Assembly: GCA_031963405.1 (NCBI GenBank)
Contig: JASSUJ010000001.1
Location: 248,001-312,000 of the forward strand
Reading direction: 5' to 3'
DNA from: JASSUD01 sp031963405
Lineage (GTDB): Bacteria > Pseudomonadota > Gammaproteobacteria > Burkholderiales > Burkholderiaceae
Length of the DNA: 64,000 bases
Under the pieces are notes generated by a model. The model saw only the letters and a program-made list of their open reading frames with translations, was not told the origin of the DNA and did not search any database. The translations under genes and the position numbers were made by a program. Of the stretch, positions 51,688 through 60,910 are shown piece after piece; the first letter of the stretch is position 1; each line of letters opens with the position of its first letter.

Positions 51688-54600
51688 GGTGTTGCACTTT
51701 CAACCGTTTCTAGCATCTGCTCAGTAGGCTGAGCTGATTGTGCGGACTGTGTAGAAGTAGCGTCGGTATCATTTTCATCTTCATGTATATCGAACCACAC
51801 ACCAAGGGTGGTACGCCGCCAATAACCGGCTGCCGTTTTAGCTTGCACATTGCGCCCGAGTGGATCGTAGTAATAGGTGTCGTAATGCCCACATTGCCGC
51901 AGCGAGGCATCGTTTACATACTGGTAGGTATTGATGAAATAAGGCTGATAGGTGCGCACGGGTAGGCCTTTATTGTTGTATTCAACCCGTCCAGAGACAA
52001 CCCAGCGCACATCTGCATTTTGAGTCAGCGGCTGCCCTCCTTGCAGGACTAAATTACCTTTGTCATCGGCAACCCACGCGTCACCAGCGTCGACTCGTTG
52101 CTTGGTTTGTAAGCTTCGCCCAAAGCCATCGGCAAAAACGATGGCGCAACGAATTTGCCGCTGTGCATCGTCTGGATAGCGATCATGCGTAAAGGCAACA
52201 CTATGGATAGGGGTGCGCGGCGTGTTGTTGAATAGTTGGATAAGCTGCTGCCAATCTTCAGCAGACCAATCACTACCCACAGGGGGTGCGTTATGCCAGT
52301 GATAGCGTGCGCGAATCCAACCAGCTGTAGTAATGAACCCCAGTTTGCGTAGCGTGGCCTGATCAATGCCGCTGGGTAACGCTGAAGGATCAAGTTGTCC
52401 CATCCAGCTAAAGGCAGCGTCGTAATAGACGACAGCGGCTTGTTGGATAGCCTGCGACGGATCCGCCAGCGCCGCTTCTACGGTTGTAATCGAAGTCCGA
52501 TATTGCTCAACCGGCGTAAAACCGATCGGCCGTTTGTTTTCTGTGCCATAGGAAGCCGAAACACGTAACCGCCCCAACGGGTCGTAAGCAGCTTCTTGGG
52601 TATTCTGGTTGAGATCGATGATTTTTTGAGGTTGTAGCCTGCGGTAGTCATGGAGAACTTGAGTGACATTACCTAGCGCATCAGTCACCTGTTTCAGGCA
52701 GCAGGCATAAGCATCATAGTCAAACTGGGTTTTAGCGCTTGTGTCTTTAAAAGGCGCAATTTGACAAGTTAAATGCATAAAACCCGTCAACGATGCATAG
52801 CAAGCCCTCGCGCTAGGGCGCCAGTAATAGCCTTCCTGGTTCAGGTATTGAGCATCGGCCATCATCGATTGAAGCGCTTCTCCCGTTAAGAACCCTTCCA
52901 TGGCCTTGGTTAAATCTTGATTGGTAATTTCTGCCTGCTCGATATGGCTAAAGAGGGCCTCTCGGGTGGCTTGCCCAAACGGCAAAGGTGTTTGGGCTCC
53001 AGGCGCAATGTAATAATGCCGCGTCCACTCTATTTGCTCTGGCTCTGGCAGCGGCTGCGGTAGACCGCTTTGATCAATTAGTTGCTCATAGCCCAGCAAT
53101 TTATCGACCGTGACACCTGCCCTGAAAGTGAGAGCATTTGTCTTTGTTTCGCACGTTAAAGACAAGCGCCATTGCTGCGGATCTTGGTCAAAATGAAGCA
53201 CGCGCGGCGTCTTATGCTCAGTGAGACGCAATATTTGCTGCTGTTCATCTGAATATTCGACAGGCGTGGTAGCACCAATGCGTCGCGGATAATGGACAGT
53301 AGCCGTGTGCGTAACCGTGCCATAGTTATCTACCTGTAATGTCACGTCATGAGTACAGAGCGGATCGCTAGGCGTGCGTTCGTATTGCCAAGTGATTTGC
53401 TCAAGCTGCAGGGGCAGCAATACGTTCGGGTGGCCTGCTTGGACAATGCGTACTTGGTAGCGGAATTCGGTCACTGTATAAGGGTGCGCAGCATCTGGAG
53501 TTTGATCGATCCCATAGACCTCCTCACGCGTCACACGTCCTCGCAAAGCACGACGCATATCGTATAACGTAGCGGCATCCGGGTTGGTGAGTTCTTTATC
53601 GGTTTGATCAACCAAGCGTGTTTTGCCTAATGACTGCGCTTCGCTATCTCCTTTGTAATACTCATTCGCATACGCATCGTCTTGTTCAGCGCCTACCCTA
53701 AACCAAGTCTGCCTCAATACAGGTGCTGTCAGTGTGTCTTTTTCATCGGCCGTTGCAGTCTCAGTTGGGGCTTCGGTATCCAAGTGCATGACATGACCAA
53801 AGCCACGGAATTCTCGCTCATGACCATCATAAAAACCGTGTCGATAGCTGTAGCGTTGTGTCAGCGTATTACCTGTGATCTCATCAGCGTGCAGCATTTG
53901 CGACACGACTTGTACAGGAAATGGTAGATGGCTGACTGCTTTTGGCGAAGCCGCTTTTTCATCGAGCCATTCTTGGGCAGAGCTGCGATATCGGATCGAT
54001 ACATCCAAGCCGCGGTTATTATTCAGACGTTCTAAAAGATACGGTTTGCCCGCTGTGTTGAATTCGCATATCCAATGCTTAAGCGTCATATGCGGTTGGG
54101 TGATGACTAAAGTGGCGCAGCCAGTACCCTTTACATCGGCAAAATTGACATGGCACAAATTATCGTAGGCCATGCCTTTTGGAAACGGCAGCTGCACCGG
54201 GGCTGCTAGGCCATTGCCCGAGGTATTCAAGAAAATACTTAATTGATCGCGTTCGATATAAATTAAATCGGCGGCTCCTGAACCATCTAAGTCCGCTAAG
54301 AGCACGCGACTGGGGTTGAACTCTGTTTCTTTAAACGGCAGATTAGCGACTCGAATCGCTTGACCAAATCGGCCTCGTCCCAAATTAGGCCAGCATTCCA
54401 AACGGTCATAACGAACTCGCACGAGATGGCCTTGTCCACTGCCCAACACATCCGAGAAAGCAACCAATTCGTTTTCGGCTGCATTGAATAGCGGCAGCGT
54501 ATCTGACACAGTGTGCGCGACGTCGATTGGCGGCTCGAAGCCTTTTTCTCTGCGATTGATATAGAGTCGCACGCTTTTTGGCCCAATCAGCGCTAAGTCG

Positions 54601-56162
54601 GACAAACCGCCTCCAACCAAGTCGGCTAATTGGGCGGATGATTCGAGAAATTCAGTTGGAAAGGCATCAAATGGAGTGAAATTCTGCCATTGCCCTTCTG
54701 AGCCTAGCGTAAAGAAACCTGCCAGCCCTGGCTGACTGATGACCCAATCGAGCCGTCCATCGCCAGTTAGATCCATCAGTGCACGCCGCTCCTCAAGTGG
54801 TAATCCAGCCGTTGGCAAATCTGGAAGGAGCCGCCACGGCGCATAGGCAACTGCATCTTTATCATCAGAATCTTTGTCGCGGCATGGCGCACGATACAAG
54901 TAGCTACTGCCATCTCGGTACAGCACACCTGGCAGTCCTTCGCCGTATAGGTCAACCATTTGATACAGGACGCCATCGTTCATCCCTTCGAGCGCGTCGA
55001 ACGGTTTAAATTGCGCCTGCCCTACCTCGAACGCAGTCGTAAAGTTAAATTCTAGTGGTGGGGTATTAATTGAAGCCGCCTGCCCCGTCGCTGGGTCAAT
55101 GCCGTAGCCGGTGGAATAAGCGGCGCGCAAGCGCGTCACAATATTCGACTCGTCGTATTCCAACGCGAGCCGGTTAACCAAGGTTGGGGCTTCACCTAGT
55201 TCGTCGAAACGGTGGAACATCAATACTTGCCGGCACAAACGATGGGTGCGCACTTCAAAGCCCGCTGCATAACCGGAAAAAGCATCAGCACGCGCAAGCC
55301 AGTTCTGTATTTCTTCGTAGTTGGGCGTGGCGTCGAGATCTGCTGCATGCTCGCCATAATCAAAAACCAATTCGAACAGCCAGTCTTTTGCAACTGGCGG
55401 CAAGCCTGTATCACTCATCAGATACAGCCCTTGTGCCGCGGTACGGTTGCCATAGCGCACCTGCTTTAGGTAGCGTTGCGCTCGTCTCTCACGCACCGAT
55501 TCAATGGGGGAAGTTGTATCCACACCTTCTGCATTTTCGGCTTTGTGCAGATAGTAGATGTGCTCACCATTCGGTGAGACGGATTCTTCTAAAAGCCAGC
55601 TCACGCATTGTTCTGGTTTAGCCGGATTAGCAATTCTTGCTTCAGCGCTCTTGCCAAATACATGCTGATTCCCATCAGCTGCACCTAAGAACCAAAACGA
55701 ATCTTGCGCATCGCCGCCTTGCCAATAGCTTAAATGGTCAAATCGTCCTTCAACAATTGGGAAGTAGCGAGTCACTTTGTACGACTTCCCAGCGACTTCT
55801 TTTTGACTGCTGATAATCTCGCCACCGCTTCTGGTTTCAGGCGCCAAAATTTCGCCATCAATATCCAAAAATACATCCTGTTCCGAATACTGCGGCACAC
55901 CCTTTGACGTACGGCGATTAATGCTCGGCAAGCTTAGATTAAAACCTAAGCCAAAAGGACTATTCCCATTACCACTGGCATACTGCAACGCTAGCGTTGG
56001 TGCAAAGCCCCGGCCAGGCGTGATCGGCAGCGGCACGTTCAAGCTCACCGTGCCACTCATACCGCCACCGTTTAACGATTCTCCCATCCCCTGAATCGCA
56101 CCGCCTCCTTTAGGGAAGCTTACTTCAGGGATGGCAACTTTTTCATTATTGTTCTGAGGCAT
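51684..56162 (-). CDS. tcdB: Tc toxin B subunit (TcB/TcdB-type)
   Basis: 1492 residues. TcB forms most of the hollow cocoon that encloses the TcC effector and docks on the TcA channel by its beta-propeller. The N-terminus is the SpvB domain (SFPKGGGAIQGMGESLNGGG, then GFAPTLALQYASGNGNSPFG). The middle has FG-GAP/VCBS-like repeats (LTGDGRLDWVISQPG, DLVGGGLSDLALIGP, LLADLDGSGAADLIYI), then the TcdB middle domains (DEITGNTLTQRYSYRHGFYDGHEREFRGFG). The C-terminal third is Rhs-like (VQDALGNVTQVLHDY type). The last 30 residues are Asp/Ser/Thr/Gln-rich, and their DNA recurs before the downstream tcC genes. ATGA overlap with the first tcC couples their translation. Ribosome binding site not strong. 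Confidence 0.92.
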   Translation of the reverse strand: MPQNNNEKVAIPEVSFPKGGGAIQGMGESLNGGGMSGTVSLNVPLPITPGRGFAPTLALQYASGNGNSPFGLGFNLSLPSINRRTSKGVPQYSEQDVFLDIDGEILAPETRSGGEIISSQKEVAGKSYKVTRYFPIVEGRFDHLSYWQGGDAQDSFWFLGAADGNQHVFGKSAEARIANPAKPEQCVSWLLEESVSPNGEHIYYLHKAENAEGVDTTSPIESVRERRAQRYLKQVRYGNRTAAQGLYLMSDTGLPPVAKDWLFELVFDYGEHAADLDATPNYEEIQNWLARADAFSGYAAGFEVRTHRLCRQVLMFHRFDELGEAPTLVNRLALEYDESNIVTRLRAAYSTGYGIDPATGQAASINTPPLEFNFTTAFEVGQAQFKPFDALEGMNDGVLYQMVDLYGEGLPGVLYRDGSSYLYRAPCRDKDSDDKDAVAYAPWRLLPDLPTAGLPLEERRALMDLTGDGRLDWVISQPGLAGFFTLGSEGQWQNFTPFDAFPTEFLESSAQLADLVGGGLSDLALIGPKSVRLYINRREKGFEPPIDVAHTVSDTLPLFNAAENELVAFSDVLGSGQGHLVRVRYDRLECWPNLGRGRFGQAIRVANLPFKETEFNPSRVLLADLDGSGAADLIYIERDQLSIFLNTSGNGLAAPVQLPFPKGMAYDNLCHVNFADVKGTGCATLVITQPHMTLKHWICEFNTAGKPYLLERLNNNRGLDVSIRYRSSAQEWLDEKAASPKAVSHLPFPVQVVSQMLHADEITGNTLTQRYSYRHGFYDGHEREFRGFGHVMHLDTEAPTETATADEKDTLTAPVLRQTWFRVGAEQDDAYANEYYKGDSEAQSLGKTRLVDQTDKELTNPDAATLYDMRRALRGRVTREEVYGIDQTPDAAHPYTVTEFRYQVRIVQAGHPNVLLPLQLEQITWQYERTPSDPLCTHDVTLQVDNYGTVTHTATVHYPRRIGATTPVEYSDEQQQILRLTEHKTPRVLHFDQDPQQWRLSLTCETKTNALTFRAGVTVDKLLGYEQLIDQSGLPQPLPEPEQIEWTRHYYIAPGAQTPLPFGQATREALFSHIEQAEITNQDLTKAMEGFLTGEALQSMMADAQYLNQEGYYWRPSARACYASLTGFMHLTCQIAPFKDTSAKTQFDYDAYACCLKQVTDALGNVTQVLHDYRRLQPQKIIDLNQNTQEAAYDPLGRLRVSASYGTENKRPIGFTPVEQYRTSITTVEAALADPSQAIQQAAVVYYDAAFSWMGQLDPSALPSGIDQATLRKLGFITTAGWIRARYHWHNAPPVGSDWSAEDWQQLIQLFNNTPRTPIHSVAFTHDRYPDDAQRQIRCAIVFADGFGRSLQTKQRVDAGDAWVADDKGNLVLQGGQPLTQNADVRWVVSGRVEYNNKGLPVRTYQPYFINTYQYVNDASLRQCGHYDTYYYDPLGRNVQAKTAAGYWRRTTLGVWFDIHEDENDTDATSTQSAQSAQPTEQMLETVESATP

Positions 56163-56325
56163 TTCGCTGTTCCATTCAGTGAGTCCGTATCCATCTCATA
56201 GCGCTTATAAAAACAGCAGCCCGACCTATTCCTATTTAGATATTCGGTTGCCGTTTCTACCGAGATAAAACTAGTTAACTGCGCGCACGATGATCGTTGG
56301 CAATCGGTAGTTTTTTCTAAGCTAA

Positions 56326-59300
56326 TTAATTCTTTAACTCTCCCTGCACAGTCTGAGCGTAGCTAGGGCCTCCGTCTTTAGCGGTGTAGCGCACGCGAAT
56401 GATGATGTCTGTTAGGTTCTCCAACAGCGCTTTTTGCCGATCGTCCGACTGAGGGTTGGGGAAGCTCAACTGCCATTTCGATACAGCGCCGGTTCCCTCG
56501 AAAGGCAAGTAGCGCTCATCACTGAAATTCAGCACAAACAAGCCGCTATCGTCGATGCCTGTCGATAGAACAATTTGCTGGCTGGCGCGTAGATTCACCT
56601 TGACGTTATCGCCAGCGCTCTGGTTCTTGCCCATTAGATATTTGGCGCCCTCGATATCTGGTTTGGTCAACAACGCATTGCTGGTTTGCGTTAGGACAGC
56701 ACGCACATCCTGATACGGTGCGGTAACCGCAGGTAACGAAACCGTCACCGCAACCAGCTGACGCAGGTAATGTCCTGGATAGTCTTCGGCAAAGAGCTGC
56801 TCCCTCAGATCAAAATCCAATACCCCGCTTTTTAGCTTGTTGCCCCACTCGTCTCCAAGTAGTGCCTTGAGTGATATGGTTTTGACCACTTCGAGACGTC
56901 GCTCATTACGCATCAGATAAGCTTGATCCATGCGGTTGAGCGCTAATTTCAGCGTCTCACCCGAGAGCAGCCCTTTGTATAGATCGCTCCAAGCGCCTGG
57001 TTGAATAAAGCGCGTGGTGAATTCGCCCATTTCATACTGCCAAGAAGATTCCGCTGCCATGCATAAGGACACCACCGCATCATAGGCTTGGAAGTACAGC
57101 GCTGATAGCTGGCCGATCAGCCATTGGTACAGCGTGGCACTGGTAAAGCGCGCGGATAAAAATTCCATCATCGCTTTCGTGTGCTTTTGCTGTAGCTGCA
57201 CTTGCTGCAGCTGAGTGCGATTCGCAGCTAGTTGTAATTTTTGTACTTCGATTTGATGTGCAGCTTGATCGGCATCCAGATCTGCCTGTTTGTATTGGAG
57301 TTCCCATTCCTGACGACGGCGCAGAAACTGTTGGGACGCTTCAATACGGTACGCATCCGCTTCCAGCGCGCTTCCCACCAGCTGTGCAACGTATGCCCCT
57401 GCTTGTAACGGCGCGCCGTAATGCATACCACCGCCGGCAAAACCGAAAATATTCGGCGCTAAATCAGCCGCTGCGCCACCTGCAAATAACCCTTGTCCAA
57501 CGGCACTTGCAGCCGTTGCAGCGGTACGCATATCCATCGCCTGACGTTCGCTGCTCGAGATGTTTTCATCATATAAGCCGCGATAATGATCGCGCCGCTC
57601 TTTCGCTGCGCGCTGCGTAATCGCTAAGCCTTCGAGACTAGCTTGCGCCATCGTAATGGCTTGCTGTTGCAAATCGAGGGTGAAACCGAGCACCTCCAAT
57701 TGTTGTGACAGCTGCAATTGCTCGGTATCGCGTCCATCTTTGCGTTCTAATAAGCTCAATAGATTATTGCCATATTGGATCAGGGTATCGACTGCCTGTT
57801 GTGCTTTGCCCAACATCATCGGGAAGCGATACGGTGGAATAGCAACCGCGGCGAGCGTCAAGCTTCCGACTCCTCCTGCACCGTTGGCACGCAGCGCCAG
57901 CAGATCGCGTGGATTCATCATTGGTGCGAACAGCGGTAGCGATAGCGGTTTGCCATCTAAGGTCAGACTGTGGCGCAAATTGTAAAGACGGGATTCGAGC
58001 GTGGTCCATGTGTCTAATAACTCGCTATTGAGCGGATTGCGAAAATATTTATCATCCACATCAGCAGCCCGCATCGTCACATCGTGTACAGCCGGTAAAT
58101 ACGATAGCGTAGGCAGCAATTTCTGCTCTAATTGACGCAAATCCGGGGAATGGGAATCAGCAATCTCTTTGAGCGTAGCTGGGGTCCAGCTCGAGGTGTA
58201 ATTTGTATCAGGGCGCGCACCCATCAGATCAAGCGCGGCGACATACCAGAGCTTGGCAGAAGTCAGTCCGTCCGGCGTGAGTTCGCGATAGGCTGCATCG
58301 CCGCGATCTATCATATTGCGAACATACTTCATGTAGACCGCCTTACGGTAACGAACCGGGTCGCTTACAGCGATCTGATCAGGATCACTCGGGCTGAGTA
58401 GGCGGCCTGCAATTGAACTAAGTAGATCCTCACTGATAGGACGCACATTCCAGTAAGGCGGTTTTTTATTTGGTATATCCGCTTTTTTGTCGTAAGGATT
58501 GAAAATATAGTGTAGCCAGTCGGCTGACTCTTGGTAGCGCTGCTCCAAATTCAAGCGCCACGCTACTAAGAAGGGCATGTGGAAGAATAACTCCCAGAAA
58601 TACAGACTATTCGCCCCTTTAAAGTCCATTGGCACATCGGCGGCGCCCTCAGGCACTCCAGGTTCTTTTATTAATTGCGAACTCCATTGCAGCAAGCTAT
58701 CGATAGATTTATTCGCAAGCGCAACTAACTTTTTACCGAACAATGTATTCAGACGAATAGTCTTAGGCTCCATGCTTGGAACCACTTTACTCAGGTCAAG
58801 GAATTGAGCACCGTTTGTCGCATCGATATAGACATTGATTAAAGAGTCTTCTTTTAGTTTGAGGTTTACTCGGTACAGCGTGGATGACTCTACGAGCGTA
58901 TTACTTCCATCCTTAACCGTAGCTGTAATCAAGTAATAATAAATGCTATCGATATTCGCAGCAGACTCAGCATTTCCGTCTAAAGAGAAAGTCTGCGCGC
59001 TTCCATCAAGTGGCACCGATCCATTTTTTATTGGTGGGTTCTTTTTTCCATCTTTATCTGAAGGGCAAATCGTAACGTCTGCAGTCAAAGCTAACTCTGT
59101 CACATTTACCATCTCGCCCACTGCATCGCCTTGGTTGCTATGAACGGTGATTTTTCCTTTTGGAATTGCGCCGATTTCCCATTTAATCGATTTATATTTG
59201 CCATCCTTATCGAAGCTTATAACGATCTTGCCGTCTTGAGGCCCAAACCGCTTTATTGGAAATTCCAGGTCAATACCAGTGGCGACAAAATCTGTGCTTG

Positions 59301-60756
59301 GCTCAGAAATAGCGGCTGTTGACTTGTCTAAACTCCCCGCAGGCAGTTGTTTGATGGCAGTATTTTCGTTTTCCTCAACAAAAGAGAGGTTCGCGAAATT
59401 AGAAAGCGTGACAGAACATTTTGCTTCAGGATCGGCATTCGGCACTGAGCAGGAGAACTTAACACCATTGAAATTGGCGAATTTATAAATACTGCACTGC
59501 ATTGACGCCAATTTGAAGTCAATACCACTCTCGCCTTTAATAGGGAATTCAATAGTTGCCGGTACAGGAAGGGCTGGATTAGGTGTAGGCGAAGATAATT
59601 TTTCCGACCCTACATCGAAATCCAAGCTGGCATAAGGATGCCCTACCAGCTTTGACTTGCCAAAGCTCTTAATCAGCGAGTTCACTTGTTGCGTATCAGG
59701 CTTGTCAAGCTCAGTTAAAAGAGCGTCAAATGCACACGCAATAGGTGTCTCCCCTTCTTTATCTGCGACTACAAAAATTTTCTCATCATTATTAATCGCT
59801 ACGATTAGACGTTGGGCCAGGTAGCCATACGTTTCACCTTCTTTTGCCCCAATCGACTGCATTAATTGTGGCGTACTCCAACCGTTTCCGAGCAACTTAT
59901 GCGTGAGATATATTTTGGTGAGATAAGTCCGCTTCGGTTCGTTTTTGCTTTCAGATTCTGAAGTTGAATACGAAGGCTCCTCTCTCAATTCAGCGATTAC
60001 CCAAAAAACATAGAGTCGATTATTAAAAAAGACTGGCCGCGGAGTATCGACTACATTACCTCCCTCCACGGGCAGATCAATTTTTTTCCAATCGCTCCAG
60101 GCAGTAGGTGGAAGTGTAGATGTATCGCCTTTCTTCGACATATCGAGCATGCGCCAATAATATTGATAAGGTTGTGTGCGCGTGCGGCCGATAAAGTAGT
60201 AGGTATCTTTGTCCCTTGCCGTACCATTTTCATACCCTGAGGTCACTTCAAGGTTAGCGACTTCCTCAAAGCCATTAAGATAGGCCAGCACGGCCCCTTC
60301 TACTGCTTCTTCGGTAATCTTCCCTTGATTTAACGTGGTTTCCAGTTGCTCGAAGAGCTTTGTCTTACCGATGCGCAGGGTAGGATCAATATAGTTTTCC
60401 GCCATAATGCGGATTTGCTGATTCGCAGCCCAGATAGGATAGCGGCTATCGTTATTCTGCCAATCTTCTCTTGTTTCGACAGTTTGAATTTCTTCGTTAT
60501 ACCCAGGCTCGATATGCATCATGATGCCGCTGATATATTGCTGCAGCGACGCCATCGCTTGCGCGACTCGGCTGGTAATTACGTTATTCGCGACCTGGTT
60601 GTCGAGCAGTAAGTATTCGTACAGGTCGTTAGGGTTTTTCAAGTTGCCGCGCAGTTTTTCGAACTGGCTTTCTTTCGGAACTAACTGACCAAGGTAATAG
60701 GCAACGCGTGCATCGCGTTGGGCTTCTTTGAGTGCGTCATTAATGCCGGTCATCAT
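56326..60756 (-). CDS. tcaB: Tc toxin A subunit, TcaB-type half (set 2)
   Basis: 1476 residues, paralogue of the protein at 33231. An ABC-toxin N-type domain (about 5-130), then the neuraminidase-like region (TYYFIGRTRTQPYQYYWRML, AWSDWKKIDLP, FNNRLYVFWV), and a beta-rich insertion at about 400-650 (CPSDKDGKKNPPIKNGS and similar) that replaces the coiled coil of set 1. The pore/TcB-binding part is well conserved (NLRHSLTLDGKPLSLPLF, LYQWLIGQLSALYFQAYDAVVSLC, SLPAVTAPYQDVRAVLTQT). AGGGAG precedes two adjacent ATGs; the second has better spacing. It is 163 bases before tcB and directly after the propeller-TcaA gene, which should supply its shell partner. Confidence 0.9.
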   Translation of the reverse strand: MMTGINDALKEAQRDARVAYYLGQLVPKESQFEKLRGNLKNPNDLYEYLLLDNQVANNVITSRVAQAMASLQQYISGIMMHIEPGYNEEIQTVETREDWQNNDSRYPIWAANQQIRIMAENYIDPTLRIGKTKLFEQLETTLNQGKITEEAVEGAVLAYLNGFEEVANLEVTSGYENGTARDKDTYYFIGRTRTQPYQYYWRMLDMSKKGDTSTLPPTAWSDWKKIDLPVEGGNVVDTPRPVFFNNRLYVFWVIAELREEPSYSTSESESKNEPKRTYLTKIYLTHKLLGNGWSTPQLMQSIGAKEGETYGYLAQRLIVAINNDEKIFVVADKEGETPIACAFDALLTELDKPDTQQVNSLIKSFGKSKLVGHPYASLDFDVGSEKLSSPTPNPALPVPATIEFPIKGESGIDFKLASMQCSIYKFANFNGVKFSCSVPNADPEAKCSVTLSNFANLSFVEENENTAIKQLPAGSLDKSTAAISEPSTDFVATGIDLEFPIKRFGPQDGKIVISFDKDGKYKSIKWEIGAIPKGKITVHSNQGDAVGEMVNVTELALTADVTICPSDKDGKKNPPIKNGSVPLDGSAQTFSLDGNAESAANIDSIYYYLITATVKDGSNTLVESSTLYRVNLKLKEDSLINVYIDATNGAQFLDLSKVVPSMEPKTIRLNTLFGKKLVALANKSIDSLLQWSSQLIKEPGVPEGAADVPMDFKGANSLYFWELFFHMPFLVAWRLNLEQRYQESADWLHYIFNPYDKKADIPNKKPPYWNVRPISEDLLSSIAGRLLSPSDPDQIAVSDPVRYRKAVYMKYVRNMIDRGDAAYRELTPDGLTSAKLWYVAALDLMGARPDTNYTSSWTPATLKEIADSHSPDLRQLEQKLLPTLSYLPAVHDVTMRAADVDDKYFRNPLNSELLDTWTTLESRLYNLRHSLTLDGKPLSLPLFAPMMNPRDLLALRANGAGGVGSLTLAAVAIPPYRFPMMLGKAQQAVDTLIQYGNNLLSLLERKDGRDTEQLQLSQQLEVLGFTLDLQQQAITMAQASLEGLAITQRAAKERRDHYRGLYDENISSSERQAMDMRTAATAASAVGQGLFAGGAAADLAPNIFGFAGGGMHYGAPLQAGAYVAQLVGSALEADAYRIEASQQFLRRRQEWELQYKQADLDADQAAHQIEVQKLQLAANRTQLQQVQLQQKHTKAMMEFLSARFTSATLYQWLIGQLSALYFQAYDAVVSLCMAAESSWQYEMGEFTTRFIQPGAWSDLYKGLLSGETLKLALNRMDQAYLMRNERRLEVVKTISLKALLGDEWGNKLKSGVLDFDLREQLFAEDYPGHYLRQLVAVTVSLPAVTAPYQDVRAVLTQTSNALLTKPDIEGAKYLMGKNQSAGDNVKVNLRASQQIVLSTGIDDSGLFVLNFSDERYLPFEGTGAVSKWQLSFPNPQSDDRQKALLENLTDIIIRVRYTAKDGGPSYAQTVQGELKN

Positions 60757-60856
60757 GGCTCCCTGTTCGCTCTCGATGGAGGAGGCTACGAATAGGCCAC
60801 CTATCGAGAATTAGCGCATGTTTAAAAAAAGGATTGAAAGAAAAAAATATTCCGCT

Positions 60857-60894
60857 GATCAGACGTGGTGTCTTAACAAACTCCACGTCTGATC
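60857..60894 (-). terminator. Hairpin between propeller-TcaA and tcaB
   Basis: 12-bp perfect stem (GATCAGACGTGG/CCACGTCTGATC) with a 14-base loop, followed on the minus strand by AATATTTTTTT. It could end or attenuate transcription after the first gene, giving less TcaB-TcB-TcC than the upstream protein. Confidence 0.55.
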
Positions 60895-60910
60895 GACCAC
60901 TACTACCTAA

